From the NCBI GenBank assembly GCA_039720395.1, contig CM077827.1, positions 24,208,375 to 24,272,374 on the forward strand: DNA of 64,000 bases. The letters run 5' to 3'. Source of the DNA: Liquidambar formosana. Taxonomy: Eukaryota > Streptophyta > Magnoliopsida > Saxifragales > Altingiaceae. Below are positions 24,301 through 34,224 of this stretch, piece by piece (the first letter of the stretch is position 1; each line of letters begins with the position of its first letter). Below the pieces are notes generated by a model. That model saw nothing but the letters and a program-made list of their open reading frames with translations. It was not told the DNA's origin and made no database searches. Both the position numbers and the translations under genes were made by a program.

Positions 24301-27056
24301 CAGAAACAATAGGGAACAAAAATCTACCACATGAATCAACCATGTTCCAAGAACGTGGATAAATCTTGAAAAATGAAATTACAAACAAGTGTTTTGAATA
24401 GACTTGATGGGGCTAGTGCCTTAGCCAAAAAGAAAAATAGACCAGGCCACCTGAGTCGAGCAGTAAAGTTTAAAATTGTAGAGGAGGATTCCTCCATCTA
24501 TAGTGACAATGAAAATGAGACACAGCGCTTTGTCCCAATCATATAAGCCCTAACCTCTTTCGCAAATAGAACATGACCTTTTAAACAAATGAAGTGGATT
24601 AAGTAGGAATAATACAATAAATATTAAATATCTTTCAATTAGAAAGAAAAAAAAAAAACTTTTCAGCAAATTTTTCAGGGTAATATTATTCCTTTAATTA
24701 AATTTAAAAGAAAAAAAGCTGTCAGGTATACCATTCAAACTAACCAGATCAATCAGTAGTTCCAACCATTAACTGGGGGGTAACCATAGAACAAAAGATT
24801 ATAGTCGAGTCAAAAAATTATTAAGTAGGGTCGCAGAAGCAGTAAGTGAAGTAAATAACTGCCAAATGACGGCACAACCATATCCAGAAACTTTTTATAT
24901 ATTATTCTGTATTAGTACCACCACCTTACTGGTATGAAATAGAATGACTCAACAAAAAGAAAAGAGGAGGAAGGATAAGCTCCGGCTAATAATTCAGGCC
25001 CCATGAGATTGTCATCATATAAATGCCTATAGGAAGACATAAACAAAAATAAATGGAATAAGTGCATCTTTTTTAAAATTTAGAGCACATAATGTATGGA
25101 AATTGACTTCCAAGCTGCAGCAGTATAGCAAACAGTAAACTTGTGCCTGCATAATGCAATTAGATACATCATATACATAAGTCAATAAGCCAAGACTGTT
25201 AACAAATCCAAACTGTCAATGATGAAGTCTCACACTATATGTGATCCAACATCAAAAGGTGAGTAAGCTTTTCATCCTAACGCATACATAAGATATGAAC
25301 AGTGTTCTGACTGTTAAGGTGGAAAGTCCAGGAGTGGAAATGTTCCAATTGCACAGAGAGGTTAAATTAGAATGAGGAAGTGTATGAAATCAACAACTAC
25401 GTAGACAGATAGATAAACATAAATTACAAACAGGAAGTGGAAGAAGGATGAGTTTATACTCCCAAGCTTGTTAACTACTTAACTTACACCACTGATAAGC
25501 CAGACAAATTACAAATTTAATGCATCTAAAACATATTGGAACACCAAATTCACTGGCTAAATCCAATCAGAAAATTCATGACGTCACTCAATGTTAATAG
25601 ATTTTGCTTCTAGGCCCTAAAACACTTCCAAATGGGAATCATATCTTCTTTCTGTTAGAATTAGTTGAAACTTACCATCATTAAGTAAAGCACAGATGTT
25701 GCAACGCCACTTTCTTCCACCATCTGTAAATGTCACATACGGATTCACATATGTACGACATCTTCTACAACGAATAATGCCAGTTGGAGCAAAATTAACT
25801 ATCGGCACTTCCTCCTGAATAAACAAGAACAACAATTGAAAAGGTACGTAAAACAAATTTGAAAGATGCTGTAATTATAATACATCCATATCAATATAAT
25901 TGATGATCCTGATAACAGAGATACTCACCCCATCAGGAGCTTCTGCAAGAGGACAAACAACTGCTCCAAGAGGCAACTGCCACCTTGAAATCAATGATTG
26001 CGAACTTGGAATACCAAAAGTTGTAAGCCGTAAATATCTAGAATTGCAATTCATGGGGTACATTTCAGCAAAAGAGTTTGGCTCCACATCACCATCCAAT
26101 GGCCTTGGCAATGCTTTAGAATCAAGTCCTGGATCAATTGATCCTGGAATAGACCCAAGAGAGAGTGAGTTGAAGTCTTCAGCCAAACCTTGAATGGTCC
26201 CTATAGGAGGTCCAGAGCCTGGATATTGCATTTGTTCCCTTGAATGTAGCCCTAATGGAGCTGCTACTGGTGGAGGTGGAACATAACCTCCTTGATGAGC
26301 AAGAAAAGGAGAAGATGGCGCAGGTGGGGCTGGTGCATAACCTCCTTGATGAGCAGGAAAAGGAGACTGTACTGATGGAGCTTGTAAGACAGCATTAGAT
26401 TGCCTACTTGGGTATCCAGGAAAAGATGGCTGCAAAGTGGTTCTGGCAGCAGGATAAGATGACTCCAACGGGGGAAAAGATGGATGCAGGGTTTGTCTGG
26501 GAGCTGAAAATGATGAATCTAAGGGAGCTTGAGGAACATTTACACTTGATGGTGGAAAGTTTACACTTTGAGGAGGAGATCCCATTGGCACCGAAGATAA
26601 CTGCTGGGGACGGAGGGAAACTGGCGGGGATTGAACTTGACCAACAGGAGGTTGCATTGGTGGGGACAAAACCGACTGCCCCACAGGTGGACCGCGTGTA
26701 GGAGGTCCTTGTGCTGTTGAGGGAAATTGTGGTGTCGGAAAACGCTGGAAAGATCCTCCAACTGGTGGAACATAGGATGGTGGCGGAGGAGGCACGGATG
26801 GACCATAAGACCTAGCTGGTGGGCTAGGTCTAAAACCAGAGGCCTCCGATCCCACTCCAGGCCCAGATGATAAAAATGCCATTGAAGTCTGGGGAGCAGT
26901 TGGTGGGGTAGGTCTAAAAGCAGAGGCCTCTGATCCAACAACAGGTCCAGATGATAAAAAAGGCATTGAAGTCTGGGAAGCAGGTGCAAAGGGTGTAGCA
27001 GCAGATCTTGCAGGGAAATTTGGACGACCAGGATTTTCAGTTCCCATGGGTTTCAT
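14401..27056 (-). CDS. SEC24A: SEC24 COPII coat subunit (SEC24A-like), 12 coding exons
   Basis: Cargo-binding subunit of the COPII inner coat. With SEC23 and SAR1 it selects cargo at ER exit sites for transport to the Golgi. Coding exons in transcription order: 27056-25929, 25814-25676, 24260-24070, 21912-21805, 21704-21501, 21308-21077, 20332-20183, 19487-19331, 17654-17527, 17424-17102, 17015-16827, 14634-14401 (TAG). All junction phases agree and the exons sum to 1,060 codons plus stop counted from the first ATG. The second in-frame ATG (27047) gives 1,057 aa starting MGTEN, as in Arabidopsis SEC24A, and may be the real start. Domains in order: Pro/Gln/Ser-rich disordered N-terminus, CxxC zinc finger, trunk, helical and gelsolin regions. 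Every intron is GT-AG except one GC-AG (21707-21804 region). No disruption was seen, so the gene is probably functional. Confidence 0.92.
14960..14981 (-). mobile_element. Micro-insertion of a LINE 3' tail with 17-bp target duplication
   Basis: The direct repeat AAAGGAGTTTATAATTT occurs at 14943-14959 and again at 14982-14998. Between the copies are only 22 bp, which on the minus strand read GCCTATCA followed by an A-rich tail. GCCTATCA plus poly-A is the same 3' terminus as the LINE fragment at 12641-13000. The structure is that of a target-primed insertion truncated almost to the tail. Confidence 0.65.
15660..16276 (+). pseudogene. 5'-truncated LINE: RT zinc-binding (zf-RVT) and C-terminal tail
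   Basis: The frame around 15665-15960 encodes the LINE reverse-transcriptase zinc-binding region ([11 protein letters not shown], then [20 protein letters not shown] with HC, the Cys/Cys/His/Cys pattern). The reading then shifts frame near 15940 and continues as [18 protein letters not shown] to [10 protein letters not shown], ending at a stop at 16105. A 3'UTR and an A16 tail (16261-16276) follow. The endonuclease and RT core are missing. It sits antisense in the last SEC24 intron and is non-functional. Confidence 0.8.
18061..18228. mobile_element. Imperfect inverted-repeat (foldback/MITE-like) element
   Basis: CACCTGTG at 18061 is mirrored by CACAGGTG ending at 18228. The arms keep matching inward: TGCATGACGCA...GTTGATCATGTGCAT on the left pairs with ATGCACAAGATCAAC...TGCGTCATGCA on the right. 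No clear target duplication was found, so the class is open. It is GC-richer than the surrounding intron. Confidence 0.5.
18263..18469. mobile_element. MITE-like element with GGGTTTTCTTAAC inverted ends
   Basis: The left end GGGTTTTCTTAAC is inverted at the right end (GTTAAGAAAACCC). Internal matches follow (AAGCTGCAATTAAT against ATTGTAGCTT). The flanks are TAT on both sides but lie in AT/CA repeats, so the target duplication is ambiguous. 207 bp, noncoding. Confidence 0.55.
18640..18786 (+). mobile_element. LINE 3'UTR-like fragment with short A tail, tentative
   Basis: T-rich sequence, then CCCCCTTTTGTACTTCTCTC, ATTTAATGTTATGAGG and GCTGATC followed by A8. This is the same style of ending as the LINE at 15660-16276 (TTGTATATG...ACCTTATC plus poly-A). 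There is no coding part and no clear target duplication. Confidence 0.35.
18827..19114. repeat. Palindromic (TACATA)n/(TATGTA)n low-complexity array
   Basis: The left part (18827-18920) is built of ACATAT/ACACAT units and the right part (about 18927-19114) of ATATGT/ATGTGT units. They are reverse complements meeting near ATATATATAT at about 18918-18928, so the array can fold into a long hairpin. Rare AAGCAT/GCTTAT interruptions occur in both arms. Open frames through it encode only Met/Tyr/Ile/Cys repeats and are artefacts. Confidence 0.85.
19584..20132. mobile_element. hAT-like MITE
   Basis: The ends are TAGACCTGTCAA and its exact inverse TTGACAGGTCTA. The flanks carry an 8-bp near-repeat, AAATAAGC (19576-19583) and CAATAAGC (20133-20140). 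Terminal TA..CCTGTCAA and an 8-bp duplication fit the hAT superfamily. The 549-bp body is AT-rich with many TTGGATT/AATCCAAT phrases and has no coding capacity. It lies in the SEC24 intron between exons 20332-20183 and 19487-19331. Confidence 0.7.
21077..24260 (-). CDS. SEC24A: SEC24 trunk-domain exons (four exons)
   Basis: Exons 24260-24070, 21912-21805, 21704-21501 and 21308-21077 encode the trunk. Landmarks are [67 protein letters not shown] and [14 protein letters not shown]. These are strongly conserved in plant SEC24. The exon ending at 21805 is followed by GC rather than GT. The last exon's acceptor (CACACAG at 21309-21311) is preceded by a (TC)n microsatellite acting as the polypyrimidine tract. 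Confidence 0.9.
21321..21354. repeat. (AG)n microsatellite next to a SEC24 splice acceptor
   Basis: On the transcribed (minus) strand this is a (CT)n run ending about 13 nt before the acceptor CACACAG|AGCC at 21309-21311, so it forms most of the polypyrimidine tract of that intron. Confidence 0.85.
21913..24069 (-). other. SEC24 intron (2.2 kb) with a MITE and LTR-like sequence
   Basis: Holds the TA-flanked element 22226-22588. The stretch about 22800-23400 contains a TATA-like TCTATATAAGCAAGGC near 23171 and a run of CTT repeats (23325-23348), reminiscent of a decayed Ty1/copia LTR. No LTR ends could be fixed. AACCCTAACCCT-like pieces near 23450 are too short to be a telomeric repeat. Confidence 0.55.
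22226..22588. mobile_element. TA-flanked MITE with an internal ~101-bp tandem duplication
   Basis: Inverted ends: left CTTGGCTACTTACAGTGGAG, right (reverse complement) CTTGGCTCTTTACAGTGGAG, with TA on both sides (22224-22225 and 22589-22590), consistent with a Tc1/mariner-type MITE. Inside, two copies of a ~101-bp unit (22352-22452 and 22453-22552) begin TGTCCATGTATCCGGCTGT and end in CACAGCAAAACA.GAGTG. Confidence 0.65.
24261..25675 (-). other. SEC24 intron (1.4 kb), nothing else recognised
   Basis: AT-rich intron between the zinc-finger exon and the first trunk exon. No transposon ends, RNA genes or coding remnants were seen. Confidence 0.7.
25676..25814 (-). CDS. SEC24A: SEC24 zinc-finger exon
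   Basis: Encodes about residues 377-422. It contains the SEC23/SEC24 zinc finger: CRRC at about 392-395 and CNIC at about 414-417, i.e. the expected C-x2-C ... C-x2-C spacing with the typical [17 protein letters not shown] between. The acceptor is TATTCAG and the donor GGTAAG; the exon enters in phase 0 and leaves in phase 1. Confidence 0.92.
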
Positions 27057-27103
27057 TTCACTCACAATATCTCCTTGTAATAGCTATGCTCCCATGAGTA
27101 AAT
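25929..27103 (-). CDS. SEC24A: SEC24 first coding exon: 5'UTR end, uORF and Pro-rich N-terminus
   Basis: The exon begins after a GTGGCAG acceptor at 27104. A four-codon upstream ORF (ATG GGA GCA TAG, 27095-27084) precedes the main start. Candidate starts are 27056 (G at -3) and 27047 (the conserved MGTEN start). The first ~300 residues are Pro, Ser and Gln rich with repeated SSGP..GSEAS, QPSFP and AHQGGY-type motifs, as in other SEC24 N-termini. From about residue 310 the conserved region begins ([20 protein letters not shown]). The exon ends in phase 0 at a GTGAGT donor (25928). Confidence 0.88.
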
Positions 27104-27737
27104 CTGCCACAAGCAGAAATATAAAAATTTTGACAGTTCATAGAGGAGAGCAATAAAATATCATTATTGCTCAAAGTAAATCCAGAATTTTAAGAACAGA
27201 TGACAGGAAAGTGAATTTTTGTATTTTAACAAACGCTGAGGAGGACGCATGCTGCAAGCTCGTTAGTGAAATTTTGAAAAAAAAGATGCACTTATTTATT
27301 CCCAATGAAGATAAGCAATTAATTTATTTGAAGCCCAACAAGAAAAGCAGCACAATTTAGATTACACGCAACCAGAACACATTTTGAAAGAAGTAATCTT
27401 CCAAAATTGTGGGTAAAAAATTATTGAAAGTTTGCCCAAATTTTATTTTAACACGTTCAGGGTTTTTTCAAGGTCCAATTGAAAAACCGGTTGGGAGTTG
27501 GTCCTAAACCAACCAGAGGCCAAACCCATGAAGTGGCCATATTTGTTCAGTTCCAACTCATCTAGTCCAAGCAAATGCATATAAAAACCTACTTATTATA
27601 TCTTCTATCCAATTTCCCTTTCACTAGGCACCTACTTATCTTGACACATTTAAAAGTTGCAGTCTAACTTCATCAACTAATATGGGGCATTATTTTTGGG
27701 CCAGAATGTTTAAGTGCCTGAGCTTTGGTGTTGATGC

Positions 27738-28412
27738 AAGAGCATAGTGCCTATGTTACATGGACTCAAGTGCGGGTGTGTATCCAGGTGTCAAATTTAT
27801 CAAATTTTCAAATGTAGGATATAGGGACTCAGCCAAAAAGGATCCAAAAATTGAGTGCAGGTATGGGGATACATGCGTATTGGTATAAATATAATTTTAT
27901 ATATATATATATATATAAGGTTAAATATGATGAGGATTACTTTATAAACATCTTGATATTATGGGGCTATTTTCATAATAATTTATTTTTGGGACTTAAA
28001 TAATCTAAAATTGAAGTTTTAGGGGCTTAGATAATATAAAGTTGAAGTTTAAGAAAAGAAATAAGGAGGACTAAGTGCAAACATGAAAAGGCACATCTGA
28101 ATTCTTCCATTCGATGGAATCCCACTTAACAAATAGAAACCCTCGACACTTGTGCATCATCCACCCTCCGTCGGCGACATCTTCGACAATACCTCCGACC
28201 ATGCGTCCGACCTTACTCTGGCACCCAAGTAAGGATACATAGTACATACCCCCCTCACTCTTTCATCTTTCTTCTTCTCAATCGTCTTCAATTCTTCAGA
28301 GTTGTATCCAACACGGATCCTATACCTATACCTATATCCATACCCATACCTGTGTCATGTCATGTTGACAAGGATACCTTGGGGTAAAATGACGAATCCG
28401 TGTAACACAACC
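27738..28412. mobile_element. MITE-like repeat with TGTTACA(T/C)GGA ends, tentative
   Basis: The left side reads ATGTTACATGGACTCAAGTG. The right side reversed reads GTGTTACACGGATTCGTC. The interior has CCTATACCTATATCCATACC-type strings near 28319-28350 and GTGTATCCAGGTG near the left end. These phrases recur in plant repeats, but the target duplication could not be fixed. Confidence 0.35.
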
Positions 28413-29313
28413 TTAGATCACCACCCCCCGTACCTCCACACCATAATTCTACTTCACCACCTCTTTCCACGAACAATCACCCTCAACACCAAACCTCCAA
28501 AGCCATTTACCTAATAGAGCTTCATTCATGAGATTGAGGGATGCAATTCCCAAATCCCAATCCCCCATGCTTCTTAGGCAAACAAACTGAATTCCAACCC
28601 ACAAGATGGTATTTAAACTCCTCTCCCAATCCCCTCCAAAAGAAATCTCTTTGAAGTTTACAACATGCAAAGCGACAGAGGCAATGATCTTAAATAGGGA
28701 CATATAGTATGTTGGAATGCTAGCAAGAGTGCTATGAAATATGAATCAACATTCATTTTCCTCCATATGATAAATAAGCCTTCTTCCAACCACTAAGTTT
28801 TTTCTCCAGACTCTCCACAACCAGATCTCATTCCTATTTACCTTATTTGTTTACTTATTTATTTCTGTTTTAATGCATCTGATGGGATCCAATTCACAAT
28901 ATTTGTAACCAGAAGAATCCTATAATTTTCAGACCTTATTAAAATAATAATAGTAATAACAATAGTAATAAACCCTATAATTTGCAAGTGTGAGAACACA
29001 GTATCTAATTCATACTAATTTCTTAACAGTTGCATCTATAAAAGACCCATTTAACCATTTAGAACCAATCCTCTAACGTCATAAAAATTTCCACGAAAAA
29101 AAAAAAAAAAAAAGAAAGAGAGGAGACATTGCTAAAAGGTAGCTATGACCAAAATGTAAAATGATGTCACTTCCCAAAATCCTTTAAAAAAATCCTCTAT
29201 AATAAATATATATAAAAATTCATAATTTTTAAATGCTATGGAAAACCAAAAAAGACCCTGACTTCAAGTGTTATGTAAAACACAATTGAATATTTTATTT
29301 TCTGCTGAAACAC

Positions 29314-29362
<49 letters not shown>

Positions 29363-29911
29363 TTTCATTTCCACAGAAGCTGTGGAGTCCACAGAATAGG
29401 CATAGATGAGCTTCAAAGCGGAGCCCTAATAATTTTGGTTCAAACCTTTCTACGGGGGGCACCATGTATGCAAAAATGTTGAAGGACAGTTTCTTTCATT
29501 AATATGCAAATTATTAGTCCTGCAGCTTAACAGTTCAAGAACAAAAGTAGAATACATAAACAGGAAAGAGGAAAGTTGCAGTAAAAGAAAGCTCACAGAT
29601 TTGTTGTCAACTGCAAAAATGATATCTCAGGACTTTTTCAAGTTAAATACTCACATACTGTCCAACCATAGCTATCATTCCCATTCTCAGAACTGATTTG
29701 GCAAATCAGTGGATATTAAGCGACAAAACAAAGAACATCCACAACTCAATTCACTGTGGAGTTTCGGACAAAAACCCATATCAATCAATGAATCGAATGT
29801 AAGCTACGCTCTGCTCAGGGGAGAAGTTAAAAAAAAAAAAAAAAACAGGTATGCATACACAAATTTAGTATAATTCTGAATCTTATTCTTAAGGTGGCAT
29901 ATATTACAGTA

Positions 29912-30310
29912 GGGGGCCTCCATTGGCACCCGAAGACTTGCTTTTCATCCCCCACTTATTTTACGCTTTAAGGTTTTTTGAAAAATATAGAAGGTTTTTA
30001 TAAAAACTGGATGCGCTATCCATTAAAAAAAACATCATTTTGAACAACTTTGTAGAAGAAAGGTTTTTCAAAACCTGTCATTTAAGTTGAATTTTTTTCC
30101 ATTTACAGTCTTTGTTATATAAATGGCTACAATGTCCATTTAAACGATAGATTTTTGAAAAACTTTTTCTACAAAATTGTTCAAAATGATGCATTCTAGT
30201 AGATTAAGTGATCAGTTTTTATGAAAACCTTTTATATTTTTTATAAAACTTCAAAATGTAAAGTAAATGGGGGATGAAAAGAAAGTTTTGGGGTGCCAAT
30301 AGAGGCCCGC
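29912..30310. mobile_element. Full-length palindromic Mutator-like MITE, 9-bp target duplication
   Basis: The left end GGGGGCCTCCATTGGCACCC and the right end reversed, GCGGGCCTCTATTGGCACCC, are inverted repeats. Complementarity continues through the element, including TTTTGAACAACTTTGTAGAA against TTCTACAAAATTGTTCAAAA. The perfect direct repeat ATTACAGTA flanks it (29903-29911 and 30311-30319). At 399 bp and noncoding it could fold into one long hairpin when transcribed in the SEC24 5'UTR intron. Confidence 0.8.
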
Positions 30311-30379
30311 ATTACAGTATTATACACTAACACTTGTGAAGAGGATTAATTCCTGAATAAGTGAACTTGGGCTATGTTC

Positions 30380-30740
30380 ACAGAAGGGTCATAGTGGCCA
30401 TTGACTCTTTGGTTGTAGGTAAGGAAGCTGATCGTTTGAGTCCCCATAGATCTCTCATTAATTCTTGTAGATAGCTGACTAACAGGGAGTGGTAATGCAA
30501 CCTGGAGAATACTTATCGTGAGGGAAATAAACCAGCAGATTGGATTGGAAACCGCAGTCCCAGAGTGTATCCATTACACAGAACCCCAAACCCCCCCCCC
30601 CCCTCCCCCAAGGAGTTGGGAGTCTTTGCTGAAGAATGATTTCATGAGGGTGACTTCACCCCGGCTTTGTGCTTAGTTTGTATTTTGTTTTTGCACCAAA
30701 TGTACCCCCCCCCCCCCAAAAAAAAAAAAAAAAAAAAAAA
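30380..30740 (+). mobile_element. SINE-like segment with A-rich tail, tentative
   Basis: TCATAGTGGCCATTGACTC (A-box-like) is followed about 40 bp later by GATCGTTTGAGTCCCC (B-box-like). After C-rich stretches the segment ends in a long poly-A run (30719-30740). No target duplication was confirmed. Confidence 0.3.
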
Positions 30741-31169
30741 GGGAAACTTGGGCTATGTTAAGAAATCCCAATTATTCTAGAGACTAAAGAGAATTGAAGA
30801 AAGGAATCACAGATTGAGATCAAAGTCAAAACGGATTTTTGGCATTTGTTCCATCGCTTCAAAACTTAAATCAAGACGCACTGGAGAAACCAAGTTCAAA
30901 ATCAAAGCTTGAACTGGAATTTCCATGAAACGAAGAATAAGATCTAAAACTAGTACTCCGTATGAAAACAAGGGAAGCAGAGGAAAAATGAGAACGAGGC
31001 AAGAAATAAGAAATTTTGAACCCATTGCTATCCAACATCTATCCTATAGATATACACACAGAGGCAAGAAATAACCCTCAAAATCAAATAACTATATGCA
31101 TACATTAGAAAATCAGCATAACCAGCGAGAACGAGAGAGAGAGAGAGAGAGAGAGGGGGGGGATCGTAC

Positions 31170-31340
31170 CAGTGAAATTGATCTGATAAGGAGCTTGGTC
31201 GGCGTCGGTTGCAGGTCTGGAGTCGGCGATCTCCCGTCGTTGCGAGATCTCGTGGTCGCCTCTGTGAAGATGAGAACGAGGTAGTGTCGAGAGACAAGAG
31301 GTGGGGTGATCGAATGTTTTTGCTGTTTTGCTAGGAGTGT
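31170..31340 (-). other. SEC24 5'UTR exon (start approximate)
   Basis: On the minus strand this stretch is C/T-rich with CTCTTGTCTCTCGACACTAC and ends at a GGTACG donor (31170/31169). No main ATG is present, as expected for a leader exon. The transcription start is not visible; about 31320-31340 is a guess from the promoter motifs just upstream. Confidence 0.5.
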
Positions 31341-31369
31341 AAAATTGAACCGTATGCCGGCGCCCGCCT

Positions 31370-31425
31370 CAGACCGGCCCGAAACAATTGGGCCCAGCAC
31401 AGCCCGGCCCAGCCCTATCTTATTA
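31370..31425 (-). promoter_or_regulatory. Probable SEC24 proximal promoter with GGGCC (site II-like) motifs
   Basis: On the minus strand TGGGCCGGGC, GCTGGGCCCA and CGGGCCGGT occur within about 55 bp directly upstream of the leader exon. TGGGCC/GGCCCA motifs (TCP/site II elements) cluster in promoters of plant housekeeping genes. No TATA box is evident. Confidence 0.45.
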
Positions 31426-33069
31426 GGAAAAGCTTGAAGTTTTGCACCCCAAATTTAAAAAATTAAATTATATTTAAGAACGCTTATAAACACACTAGTA
31501 ATCAAGCACACGTTTAAGAACGCTTATATACACACTAGTAATCAAGCATACGCGATACGTGTGTAATATATTTTTTTTCCAAGTTTTCACTCCATCAGTG
31601 GAGCTGTTATATCAGTTTACAAGTTTTCAAACCTCATGTGTGTGTGGAAGAGAGAATTAAAGGGAAACAGATTGTGGGTTTTTCAAAGTCAGTAAAACTA
31701 CCAAATCGTCTCTTAGTTTTATTAACTTATAAAGGTATTTTAGTATTTTCAAATACAGTCCAACTACAAAGGGAACTGGCTTTATGATCTTCAATAAACA
31801 AATTATCCAAACTTTATTATTAACAATTTCAGCTTTATTTTAACCTTTAAAGGTAATACAGATAGTAAAAGACCGTGGTTTAAGAATCGTAGGTTTATAG
31901 TTCGAGTTTATGCTCCTTTATTATTAAATGCACAAGTGATTTATGCATCATGGGAGTCGTCCGGGTCCAGAGGCTTAAGACCTCTCATTTGGCAAATTAA
32001 AGAAAAATAAAAATCAGCTTTAATTTAGTTGATTGTCATAGAACAAGAAGATGATCAAAATGTTCATGAATTGTCCACAGGCCATCAGGGGAATCGCCCA
32101 CTCCCATTTTCCGAACCAATTCTTTGATCATTGTGGTACATACAAAAAAATGAAATGTTTTGGCGGTTCAAAACTGTGATAATGCACACTTGTGCAGTTA
32201 CAATTGGAATTGGAATTGGAATTTAATTAAACAAAATTGGGTGATGCAATGTCCGAGTAAGATGCAAGTCGCTGAATTGATTTTGGTTTAAAAAAGTCAT
32301 AGGATCCATATGCTAATGGGCCCAGAAGTTGGCTTGCTTTTTTTTTTGCAAAGAGGAAAGGAGACAGTTGGTTTTAAGGGTTGTTTGGTAAACCTGAAAA
32401 TTTTGCTAATTGAAAATAAATCTGGTTAGTTTTAATCTTGTCAGTTTTAATTTCACATTTTTTGGTAAGTCTCTTTTTCCTACTAAATAGTACAATTTTT
32501 TTTTTTCTTCCTAAAAATAAGGTATAAACATAGATTTATTCAAACCAACTAGAATTGATTTATTTAAAAATCAAATAATAACTATGGATTGAATCTTGTA
32601 CGATCCAATTTCTGAAATTCCAAATAGGTCCTTAATGACTGAACGAGTGTCACCCCGGGACTAGTTTTGTGAGGGTGGGAATACTATATGATTAGCATTT
32701 TGGAAATAATTTTTCTTGCTTTGAAAAATTAGAAAAAAAAAAAATGCTTCGATTTTTCCTCAATAAAGATTCTTTCAAAATACTAACCTAGTTAGGATTT
32801 TGATCAAGGATCAATTGACTCTGGAACATAAAGTAACAAGACCAGAATGCGTCCTCTTTATCGATAGGATTCCAGACTTCACTCTTGCCCTTGTTTTTGC
32901 TTCGGTGTCCCGAAGAACTGCCAAATAGAATTCCAGAAAAGGGAAGGGAAGACTAAAAGGCATAACATGGGCCCAAATGAAATGGGCGGGCCTGAACTTA
33001 GAGATTTGTGGCCCTGTTTGGCTGTAGGCCCGAGTCAAATCTTAGCATGTAGTCGTCTTATTTTATTTA
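31426..33069. other. Upstream intergenic DNA; no gene
   Basis: Contains two tandem ~40-bp units (31473-31512 and 31513-31552, TTTAAGAACGCTTATA...). A tRNA-like phrase, TTATAGTTCGAGTTT, near 31896 could be a SINE B box but lacks supporting features. No coding region seen. Confidence 0.5.
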
Positions 33070-33464
33070 GAGGGTCGTTATTGTAAACCCTTAACTTTAT
33101 TTTCACGCTCTACTAATTTTAATTTCTCAAAAATTTCGAAAAATATTGAAAGTTTTTATGAAAATTGACTGTGTAATCCACTGAAAACTTTATACAACGT
33201 TGTAGAAGAGATATTTTTTTTAATTTTTCATTTAAGTAGACTTTTTGACAAAAACTAAAACATAGATGGTAAATGACCAAAAATCCACTTAAATGATAGA
33301 TTTTGGTAAAACTTTCTTCTACAAAATTGTTCAAAATGATATTTTATAGTGGACAGAGCGGCCAATTTTCGTAAAATCCTTATGTATTTTTCTAATACCA
33401 TAATAAATTAAAATTAATTGGTGGGGTGTGCAAATAAAGTTGAGGGGTTGCAATAACCACCCTC
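33070..33464. mobile_element. Palindromic Mutator-like MITE related to 29912-30310
   Basis: The left end GAGGGTCGTTATTGTAAACC and the right end reversed, GAGGGTGGTTATTGCAACCC, are inverted repeats. The interior shares TTCTACAAAATTGTTCAAAA with the element at 29912. The 9-bp flanks TTTTATTTA (33061-33069) and TTTCATATA (33465-33473) match at 7 of 9, suggesting a decayed target duplication. 395 bp, noncoding. Confidence 0.65.
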
Positions 33465-33730
33465 TTTCATATAAAACTAGTGATAGCACAGTGTTGTACA
33501 TGGATTTTTTTTGTGAGAAAAACTTTAAAAAATTATTTATTAGTAAAATTGTTAGCATAAAATCTTGTTATATTTTGGTCTTTAAATCATTAGCATCAAC
33601 ACATAAAGAATCAATAAAAATACATAAAAATGTATCATAATCATCCATCAAAACTAAGAATGAAAATGTATATATATGTGAATGCGGTGTGAAGGAAAAA
33701 AAATCATAGAAGAATGACTTTATATACCTA

Positions 33731-34082
33731 GGGTGCCTTTGGCACCAATTGGGAGACCTCAAAAGGCCTCAATTTACAAATTTTAGGAGTGTTTGGTGCA
33801 TCATTTAACAAGCCTTTTATGAAATATCATTTCTTCTAAATGGCATATTGGATTGGGTAGCTTTTCAAAATGCCGACTACGGAAAGGCAAAATACATTTC
33901 CAAATTTATCTTTATTTGACAAATTTATCTTTACTCTCCAATCTTTTTGACACAAAATGATTTTTAAATTATGCATTCACCAAATATAAACTTCTTTCAA
34001 ATGCCTTTTTAAAATTGACTTTTTGAAAATGCATTTCTCTAAAAGGCCTTTTATTTTGAAACGGTATGCCAAACGCACAACT
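33731..34082. mobile_element. Possible MITE with GTGC.TTTGGCA inverted ends
   Basis: GGGTGCCTTTGGCACC at the left is partly mirrored by GGTATGCCAAACGCACAAC at the right. The interior has AAAAGGCCT-type phrases in both orientations (33763 and 34041). Target duplication not found, so the boundaries are approximate. Confidence 0.35.
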
Positions 34083-34224
34083 AAAAAAGAATAAGGACCA
34101 AGGAAAGGTTTTTACTTGCCGATGGCATGATTGTCTAGTAGATTACAAGAACTACTTGAATTTTCAAAAGAAAGGGAAGCCACTGGATTCAAAAAACTTG
34201 TGGACACCCCATTCTATATCATCT

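Larger units (their letters stand above)
27104..31169 (-). other. Long 5'UTR intron of SEC24 (~4.1 kb)
   Basis: The proposed donor G|GTACGATCC at 31169 and acceptor TGTGGCAG at 27104 join a 5'UTR exon (about 31170-31340) to the ATG exon. It contains a MITE-like repeat (27738-28412), an A39-type run (about 29316-29352), a palindromic Mutator-like MITE (29912-30310), a SINE-like segment (about 30380-30740) and a (GA)n run (31134-31154). Without transcript data the intron is inferred; an unannotated internal UTR exon is possible. Confidence 0.6.

Noticed and set aside
26561..26989. 142-aa minus-strand frame overlapping the SEC24 N-terminus
   Set aside because: Shadow frame of the Pro-rich exon in another phase; no independent support.
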